A DNA stretch of 5,966 nt from an uncultured Sphingomonadales bacterium (GTDB taxonomy: Bacteria > Pseudomonadota > Alphaproteobacteria > Sphingomonadales > Sphingomonadaceae). The stretch lies in contig CAITOD010000617.1 in NCBI GenBank assembly GCA_903893935.1, forward strand, positions 1 through 5,966. Direction: 5' to 3'. The translations under genes were made by a program, and so were the position numbers. Each line of letters opens with the position of its first letter. Within the stretch, counting starts at the first letter, position 1. Shown here piece after piece: positions 1 through 4,631 of this stretch. The notes beneath the pieces were generated by a model. That model saw nothing but the letters and a program-made list of their open reading frames with translations, had not been told where the DNA came from and did no database searches.

Positions 1-563
1 TCCATATCCCTGCCCTGATAGGCGATCAGATCCTTGAGCCGATCGGCCGAGCCCGACAGCCGATCGACCGCGACCCGGCCCAGCGATTCGAGATCGCGGC
101 TTTGCGCGGCGATGAAATCGCGCGCGAGCGACAATTCGGTGTTCATGTTGCGCAGCCGCGCATCGAGCTGACGGCTTTCGTCGGCAAGCGCGCCGATCAC
201 CGCCGCGTGGCGGCTGGCATCGCGCAAAGTGGTGCGCGTGATCAGCACGCCGATCAGCACCAGCATGACCGGCAGCACCCACACCGTCACCAGATTGACC
301 AGCGTATCGGGCGTTGGCGCCGATCGCAGCTGCGGCGCCTTGGCCAGTGCAAAGAGCCCGGTCCAGCCCACGATCAGCAGCGTTGCGAGTGCCGGAACGA
401 TCCAGCGCAATCGCCCGCGCGGCTCAAGCGCATAGCCGGTTTGTGCGGCTTCGGCATGGTCGTCGCCATATGCTGCGACCGTCGGCGGTGCGTGACCTTC
501 CGCACCCGCGGTGTCGTCGACCGGCTCTCCATCGAGCGCGAAAATGCGTGATCCCCCGTTCAT
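1..563 (-). CDS. Two-helix membrane protein with coiled coil, N-terminal part (3' end outside window)
   Basis: I do not recognise the family. The reading frame is open from the ATG at 561-563 on the minus strand to the window edge and gives 187 residues. Residues 1-50 are acidic and Ala/Gly/Pro-rich with no signal peptide, so they are probably cytoplasmic. Residues 54-74 (WIVPALATLLIVGWTGLFAL region) and 89-108 (VNLVTVWVLPVMLVLIGVLI) are clear membrane helices forming a hairpin. From residue 111 the chain becomes charged and heptad-like (ESRQLDARLRNMNTELSLAR, then SRDLESLGRVAVDRL), which indicates a coiled coil that continues beyond the window. The predicted topology puts both ends in the cytoplasm. 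The gene diverges from the HPt-like gene across 72 bases that hold a CtrA box, which on this strand lies 34 bases before the ATG. Only a weak GGGA-type ribosome site precedes the start. The function could be scaffolding or envelope organisation, but that is a guess. Confidence 0.75.
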   Translation of the reverse strand, partial: MNGGSRIFALDGEPVDDTAGAEGHAPPTVAAYGDDHAEAAQTGYALEPRGRLRWIVPALATLLIVGWTGLFALAKAPQLRSAPTPDTLVNLVTVWVLPVMLVLIGVLITRTTLRDASRHAAVIGALADESRQLDARLRNMNTELSLARDFIAAQSRDLESLGRVAVDRLSGSADRLKDLIAYQGRDM

Positions 564-596
564 GCGTCCCGTTCTAACACGGTTTTTGCCTGCTGT

Positions 597-612
597 GTAA
601 CCCCGCCTTAAC
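597..612 (+). promoter_or_regulatory. Near-consensus CtrA box in divergent intergenic region
   Basis: The bases read GTAA-CCCCGCC-TTAAC, matching eight of the nine fixed positions of the alphaproteobacterial CtrA consensus TTAA-N7-TTAAC. The second half-site ends 23 bases before the ATG at 636, almost the same as the 22 bases at the second box (2339-2354), and both share the run CCGCCTTAACC or a close variant. On the other strand the site lies 34 bases before the ATG of the divergent gene, so it could control both. The TTAAC half-site falls in the loop of a small hairpin (CCCCG 601-605, CGGGG 613-617). Binding by CtrA is inferred from the motif only. Confidence 0.6.
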
Positions 613-635
613 CGGGGAGAGGGCATGAATGCGCC

Positions 636-941
636 ATGGCCTATCTTGGTGAAGCAATCGATGCGCATCTGGTTTCTGCGCTGGGCGACGATCCCGCGCT
701 GTTGCGCGAATTGCGCCGCGCGTTTCTTGACAGCGCGCTCGCCACGCTCGATCTGATGCGCCGCGCGCGGTGCGATGCCAATTGGCGCATCGCGGCCGAA
801 CGGCTCAAAGGGCTGGCGGCCACGTTCCACGGCAACGAACTGATCGCGCTGGCCGACGAGGCAATTGCCGGCGTGCCGGGCGACCCGGGGGTCTTGCGCC
901 GGATCCGCAAATTGCTCCAGGAAATCGACCCGACCGCGTAA
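636..941 (+). CDS. HPt-like protein lacking the phosphoacceptor histidine
   Basis: The 101-residue product has the length and helical pattern of a stand-alone histidine phosphotransfer (HPt) domain, the intermediate carrier in multistep phosphorelays. Helices run through residues 7-20, 22-44, 48-62, 67-78 and 85-96. The diagnostic stretch is residues 50-70 (W-RIAAERLKGLAATFHGNEL), which aligns with the family signature A-H-x-L-K-G. The position of the phosphorylated His is Glu55 (codon GAA, 798-800), while Leu57, Lys58 and Gly59 are kept. The only His nearby is His65, ten residues on, where most members have Gly or Leu-Gly. The protein therefore probably cannot carry phosphate in the usual way; Glu might mimic a phosphorylated state or the protein may only bind a kinase or receiver domain. 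The ATG at 636 is preceded by a GGGGAGAGGG tract (614-623) at a long spacing of 12 bases. An upstream ATG at 625 is out of frame. A CtrA box lies just upstream. Confidence 0.8.
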   Translation: MAYLGEAIDAHLVSALGDDPALLRELRRAFLDSALATLDLMRRARCDANWRIAAERLKGLAATFHGNELIALADEAIAGVPGDPGVLRRIRKLLQEIDPTA

Positions 942-952
942 TCTTAGCACTT

Positions 953-975
953 TTGCAAGGACAAGCGGTCCGCAA
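953..975 (+). other. Bulged inverted repeat after the HPt-like gene
   Basis: TTGC (953-956) pairs with GCAA (972-975) and GGAC (959-962) pairs with GTCC (968-971), around a five-base loop and an AA bulge at 957-958. It starts 12 bases after the HPt-like stop codon. No T-tract follows, so it is not a classic terminator; it could stabilise an mRNA 3' end or be an operator. It may also be chance in GC-rich DNA. Confidence 0.3.
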
Positions 976-1007
976 TCGTTAAGCTCCCGCTCACTAAGGT
1001 GATCGCG

Positions 1008-1024
1008 CGGCTTGGCATAAGCCG
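1008..1024 (+). other. Small hairpin in the leader of the 1129 gene
   Basis: CGGCTT (1008-1013) and AAGCCG (1019-1024) form a perfect 6-bp stem with loop GGCAT. It sits about 105 bases before the start codon at 1129 and is followed by GGCGCC-rich DNA rather than a T-tract. A role as terminator or regulatory element is unproven. Confidence 0.25.
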
Positions 1025-1113
1025 GAGCGGCGCCTAGCCTGACGACGCACCGGCGCCTATGGCGACGGGCAGACGCGCCCGCAGGCCCCGATCGGCGGCG
1101 TGGCAACGCGAAC

Positions 1114-1118
1114 AGGAG
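1114..1118 (+). promoter_or_regulatory. Ribosome binding site selecting the TTG start at 1129
   Basis: AGGAG lies 10 bases before TTG 1129. The GTG at 1100 is out of frame with the gene, and the product begins MRVALLSI, a plausible first beta-strand of the nucleotidyltransferase-like domain. This supports TTG as the start. Confidence 0.55.
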
Positions 1119-1128
1119 ATCAGGGTCG

Positions 1129-2367
1129 TTGCGGGTCGCATTGCTGTCGATAACCGAAGCCGCGAGCGGTGAACCCGCGGGCTTGCGCGCAAGCCTGACG
1201 ATCGGCGGGCGGTCGCTGGTGCGGCACCAGCTTGGCCTTGCGCTTGCGCTTGGGTGCACGCGCGTGGTGGTGCTTGCCGAAGCGCTGACCGGTGAAGTGG
1301 TCGCCTTGCAACAGGCGGCAGAAGCGTCGGGCGCACGGTTTCACGTGATCACTTCGGCGCACGGTCTCTTGCCGCTGGTCATGGCCGAAGACGATCTGAT
1401 TGTGCTGGGCGATGGCCTGCTGGCGCAGCCCGAACTGGCGCTGGCGCAGCTCGACGAAGCCAATGCGGTGCTTGCGCTGCCGGTCGAAGCCGGGCTCGCC
1501 GCCGGGTTTGAACGGATCGATATCAACCATGCCTATGCCGGCGCGATGCATGTGCCGGGCCGCGTGGTTGCGGGGTTGGGCGATCTGCCGCCCGAATGGA
1601 ACGCGCATGCCGCGTTGTTGCGGCTCGCGGTGCAGGGGCGCGTGCCCTTGCGCGCACTGCCCGATGCAGCGATCGCCGACGGGCGCTGGGCCGTGGTGCG
1701 TTCCGAGCCAGAGGCGCAAGCGATCGAACTGGTATGGCTGCGGCTGCACAGCGCGAGCGCGCATGTTCGCAGCCCGGGCGAATGGATCGCTGAAAGGTTG
1801 GTGCAACTGGTGGGGCCGGCGCTGCTCCACGCCGGCACGCGGCCCTGGGTGGTGGCCCTTGGCGGGGTGGTCGCCTTGTTGCTGGCGCTGGGATCGGGCT
1901 GGTTCGGCTGGCGCACGCCAGGCTTCGGGCTGCTCGCGGTGGCCTGGGTGCTGGCGCGGGTCGCTGCGCTGATCACGCGGATCGAGCGCCAGTCGCTGCT
2001 CGAAACCGGCAAGCAGCCGCCCACCGGCATGTGGTTCGAACTGATGATCGATGCGGCGCTGGTCGTGCTTGCGGCCTGGCGCAGCCAGATCCCGGCCGGG
2101 CCCGGCGTGCCGTTCGCGATCGGCTGGTTCGCCCCGGTCATGTTGCTGCTGCTGCTGCATTTTCTGCCGCGTGTGGTGCCCGAGGGGCGCATGACCTGGT
2201 GGCTGCGCGACCGGCTGGTGCTGGCACTGGCGCTGGCGGCGACGAGCATGCTGCTGCCGTTCGATCTATGCTTGCGCGCGGGTGTGATCGGGCTGGTGAT
2301 CTGGGCGCTGACAATCACCCCGAAACGATCCGAAATGGTTAACTCCGCCTTAACCCGATTCGATTAA
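1129..2367 (+). CDS. Nucleotidyltransferase-like plus CDP-alcohol phosphatidyltransferase-like membrane protein, probably degenerate
   Basis: The 412-residue product has two parts. Residues 1-200 resemble a GT-A-fold nucleotidyltransferase: a start like ...GLRASLTIGGRSLVRHQL, Gly42 before a VVVL strand, and EDDLIVLGDGLL (87-98) with Asp95 at the usual metal-binding place. The glycine-rich GxGxR loop and following Lys are not recognisable. Residues 238-396 contain six membrane helices (about 238-256, 265-283, 302-316, 327-346, 361-377, 382-396). Between helices 2 and 3, where CDP-alcohol phosphatidyltransferases carry DGxxAR...GxxxDxxxD, this protein has ITRIER (282-287) and G300-x3-E304-x3-D308. 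The spacing of the second half is exact, but the first Asp-Gly pair is gone and one Asp is Glu. The order matches bifunctional enzymes such as inositol-1-phosphate cytidylyltransferase/DIPP synthase, which use CDP-alcohols at the membrane, but catalysis is doubtful here. The start is TTG at 1129 with AGGAG at 1114-1118; no in-frame ATG is near. Fold assignment is inference from motifs. Confidence 0.65.
   Translation: MRVALLSITEAASGEPAGLRASLTIGGRSLVRHQLGLALALGCTRVVVLAEALTGEVVALQQAAEASGARFHVITSAHGLLPLVMAEDDLIVLGDGLLAQPELALAQLDEANAVLALPVEAGLAAGFERIDINHAYAGAMHVPGRVVAGLGDLPPEWNAHAALLRLAVQGRVPLRALPDAAIADGRWAVVRSEPEAQAIELVWLRLHSASAHVRSPGEWIAERLVQLVGPALLHAGTRPWVVALGGVVALLLALGSGWFGWRTPGFGLLAVAWVLARVAALITRIERQSLLETGKQPPTGMWFELMIDAALVVLAAWRSQIPAGPGVPFAIGWFAPVMLLLLLHFLPRVVPEGRMTWWLRDRLVLALALAATSMLLPFDLCLRAGVIGLVIWALTITPKRSEMVNSALTRFD
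2339..2354 (+). promoter_or_regulatory. Perfect CtrA box upstream of the helical-protein/kinase operon
   Basis: TTAA-CTCCGCC-TTAAC matches all nine fixed positions of the CtrA consensus. It lies within the last 29 bases of the preceding gene and ends 22 bases before the ATG at 2377. A third TTAA follows at 2364-2367, overlapping that gene's stop codon, and a GANTC site sits between them. If the first half-site overlaps a -35 element, GATTAA (2362-2367) would fall at the -10 position with a 17-base spacer and transcription would begin close to the start codon. Control of the two downstream genes by CtrA is inferred. Confidence 0.7.
2357..2361. promoter_or_regulatory. GANTC (CcrM-type) methylation site beside the CtrA box
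   Basis: GATTC is the recognition site of the alphaproteobacterial cell-cycle methylase CcrM. I found only one other GANTC in the window (85-89, inside the first gene). This one lies three bases after the CtrA box and 15 bases before the start codon, where hemimethylation during replication could alter promoter activity. Confidence 0.5.
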
Positions 2368-2376
2368 GCCGGTCCC

Positions 2377-3267
2377 ATGGTGCTTACGCTTGGTGCGGAT
2401 CGCGCGGGGGACGCAAAAGAGGCGCTGGCCGGTGCCGAGCACCGGCTGGTGACGGGCCTCGCATTGCTCGAACGCCACGCGGTGCTTGGACCCAGCCGCC
2501 TGATTGATGACGAGACCGTGGCGCGGGTGCGCGCGCTGGCGGGGGATCTGGCGCGGCAGTTGGCGGGTGAAGACCATGGCCTGGCCGAACGGCTGCGCGA
2601 CATGTTGCTCGCGCACCGCCCGATCCTGCTGCATCTTCACGCGCTCGCGATCGAGACCCGGTTGACCATCGCACTCGCGGTGCACCGCGGGCTCGATCCC
2701 GTGCTGCCGCCGCTTGTTGAGCACCGGCTCGATCCCGCCGCAGCCGGGCATGATGTTGCCGCGCTGGCTGCGGCCATGCTCGCAGCGCAGAGCCGGATCG
2801 GGCAGTGCTTGCGCCAAATGCGCTTGCCGATCGATGAATTGCCGGCGGACTTGCAACACCTGGCCCGGGCGACGCGCGCTGCCGCGCGGGCCGAACACGG
2901 GCAGCTCGATGATGCAACGCCATTGAGCGGCAAAGCCGAACCTGAAACGCGACTTGGGCTGCTGCGGCGACTGCTTGCGTCGCTCGGAGATGACATCACG
3001 CGCGCGCTGCAGATCGACCAGGCCGGATTGCCGCTGTTCCTCAGCGCGCTCGCGCTGGCGTCGGGCCATCCACGCGAACGCGTCGCGCTGGCGCTTGCCG
3101 AAGATCATGCGGTCCGACTGGCATTGCTGTTGCGCGCAGCCGGGCTGTCGGGTGTCGAGGCGGCCGCGCAATTGCTCGCGATCAGGCCCGAAGCCGATGC
3201 CGCGCTGGTCATGCTGGTCGAACAGGCCGGCGCTGCCGATGCGCTGCTTGGCGAGGTGTCGGCATGA
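2377..3267 (+). CDS. Uncharacterised all-helical protein, coupled to the kinase gene
   Basis: I do not recognise this 296-residue family with confidence. The product is Ala/Leu-rich, almost entirely helical by eye, with no signal peptide and no membrane segment, so it is probably cytoplasmic. Residues 37-62 (LGPSRLIDDETVARVRALAG onward) form a conserved-looking start to a helical bundle. A flexible, polar stretch at about 174-190 separates an N-terminal half from a C-terminal half with short helix pairs (about 192-210, 216-229, 232-253, 256-269, 272-293) that resemble HEAT-like repeats. Similarity to the alphaproteobacterial DUF2336 helical-repeat proteins is possible but weak. Its stop overlaps the kinase start as ATGA (3264-3267), so the two are probably translated together and may bind each other. 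There is no clear ribosome site before ATG 2377, and the CtrA box lies 22 bases upstream, suggesting a very short or absent leader. Confidence 0.75.
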   Translation: MVLTLGADRAGDAKEALAGAEHRLVTGLALLERHAVLGPSRLIDDETVARVRALAGDLARQLAGEDHGLAERLRDMLLAHRPILLHLHALAIETRLTIALAVHRGLDPVLPPLVEHRLDPAAAGHDVAALAAAMLAAQSRIGQCLRQMRLPIDELPADLQHLARATRAAARAEHGQLDDATPLSGKAEPETRLGLLRRLLASLGDDITRALQIDQAGLPLFLSALALASGHPRERVALALAEDHAVRLALLLRAAGLSGVEAAAQLLAIRPEADAALVMLVEQAGAADALLGEVSA

Positions 3268-4631
3268 CGCGGGTGACGCCGATCGAGGGCCGCTGCGATG
3301 CCGCCGACCGACTGATCGAAGCCGGGCCGGCGCTTGCCGGGCTGCAATTGCGCTGCGGCGGCGATATGCCGGGAACGCTGGCGGTGCCAGCGCTGCTGAC
3401 GCTGGTGCGCCGCACGCGCGCGTCGGGCGTGGCGCAATTGCGCACTGTGAACGCGGTTGACGAAGGCAGGCAGATTGCATTTCTGGCGCATGTTGCGCCA
3501 GCCGGCGAGGGCACGCATATCGCGCTCAGCCATTGGCGGCTGGCGGGTGAAGCCACGGCGGATCAGGGCGCCGACGCCGCTGTGCTCGGCCAGATCGCTG
3601 CGCTGCACGCGGTGCTCGATCGTGATCAACGCGTGCTGGCGGTCGACCTGCGGCTTGAAGACAATGATCTTGTGCACGACGCGGGCGCGTTGCGCGCGCT
3701 CGCGGACCAGTGGCGCGAGAGCGGCCGGCCATGGAGCGAGGCGGTCGAACTGATCGGCATTGCCCATCGTCAGCCGCTGCACTGGCGTCTGCTCGACGAC
3801 GCCGTGCTGCGGATCGAGGGATCGGACCGGCCGTGGCGCGCACGGTTGCTGCCGCGCGGCGAAGCCGGGTTCGAATTGCTGCTTGCCGCCGACGGCTTGC
3901 GCGCGCCGCAGTCGCCGGCTGAGCCCGAACCGTTGCTCGCTGCCGAAACGACGCCGGGCAGCCGGCTGATCGGGCGCGATCTCGCGCCCGCGCTGCGCCA
4001 GCCGATCAACCGGATCATCGCCAACGCCGAAACCATCCGCACCCGGCTGGCGGGGCCGCTGTCCGACGCCTATGCGGGCTACGCCGCCGATATCGCAGAA
4101 GCGGGGCGGCACTTGCTGGCGCTGGTCGAGGATCTTGCCGATCTTGACGCAGTCGAAGCACCCGAATTTTCACCTGCACCCGATCGCATCGACCTTGCCG
4201 ATTGCGCGCGCCGTGCGGCCGGCATCCTGGCCATGCGTGCGCAGGAACGCGGCATTGCACTTGCGCTGCCCGACGACACCGCCAAAGTGCCCGCGATCGG
4301 CGAATTTCGCCGTGTGTTGCAAATCCTGCTCAATCTCGTCACCAATGCGATCCGCTACAGCCCGCCGCAGTCGACCGTCACAATTGAATGCGGCGGCGAT
4401 GCCACGACCGCGTGGATCGCGGTGCGCGACGAAGGCGCGGGGCTGCGCGAAGACCAGATCGCGCGCGTGTTCGAAAAGTTCGAACGGCTGGGCCGCACTG
4501 GCGATGGCGGCAGCGGGCTCGGTCTTTATATTTCGCGGCGCCTCGCGCGCGCGATGCACGGCGATCTTACCGTTGCGGCGGGACCGGGGGCGCGGTTTGT
4601 GCTGACATTGCCGGGGCGACCGGCGAGCTGA
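3264..4631 (+). CDS. Histidine kinase-like protein with Pro at the phosphoacceptor position
   Basis: The 455-residue product ends in a HisKA-HATPase_c module. Residues 1-225 are a soluble N-terminal region of mixed strands and helices, possibly PAS-like, without membrane helices, so the protein is cytoplasmic. The dimerisation helix starts near 236; the H-box reads APALRQPIN (241-249), which aligns with S-H-E-L-R-T-P-L-N and puts Pro242 (codon CCC, 3987-3989) in place of the phosphorylated His. The second helix follows at 266-294. The ATP domain looks complete: N-box LNLVTNAIRYS (356-366, Asn361), G1 DEGAG (389-393), F-box FEKF (403-406) and G2 GGSGLGL (415-421). It could bind ATP, phosphorylate a partner, or act allosterically, as DivL does with Tyr in place of His. 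It is the second gene of a coupled pair with the helical protein, under a perfect CtrA box. Its last 65 bases overlap the convergent MFS gene. Confidence 0.85.
   Translation: MTRVTPIEGRCDAADRLIEAGPALAGLQLRCGGDMPGTLAVPALLTLVRRTRASGVAQLRTVNAVDEGRQIAFLAHVAPAGEGTHIALSHWRLAGEATADQGADAAVLGQIAALHAVLDRDQRVLAVDLRLEDNDLVHDAGALRALADQWRESGRPWSEAVELIGIAHRQPLHWRLLDDAVLRIEGSDRPWRARLLPRGEAGFELLLAADGLRAPQSPAEPEPLLAAETTPGSRLIGRDLAPALRQPINRIIANAETIRTRLAGPLSDAYAGYAADIAEAGRHLLALVEDLADLDAVEAPEFSPAPDRIDLADCARRAAGILAMRAQERGIALALPDDTAKVPAIGEFRRVLQILLNLVTNAIRYSPPQSTVTIECGGDATTAWIAVRDEGAGLREDQIARVFEKFERLGRTGDGGSGLGLYISRRLARAMHGDLTVAAGPGARFVLTLPGRPAS

Larger units (their letters stand above)
942..1128 (+). other. Non-coding leader between HPt-like and membrane-protein genes
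   Basis: These 187 bases hold no convincing gene. They contain a bulged hairpin at 953-975, a 6-bp hairpin at 1008-1024, one isolated TTAA half-site at 979-982, and a direct repeat CGGCGCCTA at 1028-1036 and 1051-1059. No intrinsic terminator with a T-tract follows the HPt-like gene, so read-through into the next gene is possible. A promoter for the downstream gene may lie here, but no good -35/-10 pair is visible. Confidence 0.5.

Noticed and set aside
102..577. Plus-strand open frames in the first 600 bases
   Set aside because: They are antisense to a minus-strand frame that encodes two clear membrane helices and a coiled coil and remains open to the window edge.
979..982. Isolated TTAA as a third CtrA box
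   Set aside because: There is no second half-site at the seven-base spacing, so it is at best a half-site.
1059..1169. Possible 36-codon leader peptide starting at ATG 1059
   Set aside because: Arg-rich, runs into the start of the 1129 gene in another frame, and has no ribosome site of its own; most likely chance.
1120..2160. Long minus-strand open frame (346 codons) opposite the membrane protein gene
   Set aside because: Gln/Arg/His-rich antisense shadow with no recognisable domain; the plus strand encodes ordered membrane helices.
2142..2160. CTG microsatellite
   Set aside because: Only four CTG codons in a row, encoding part of a poly-Leu membrane helix; explained by coding.
2350..4112. 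Overlapping minus-strand open frames opposite the helical-protein and kinase genes
   Set aside because: Compositionally biased antisense translations; the plus-strand kinase motifs are diagnostic.
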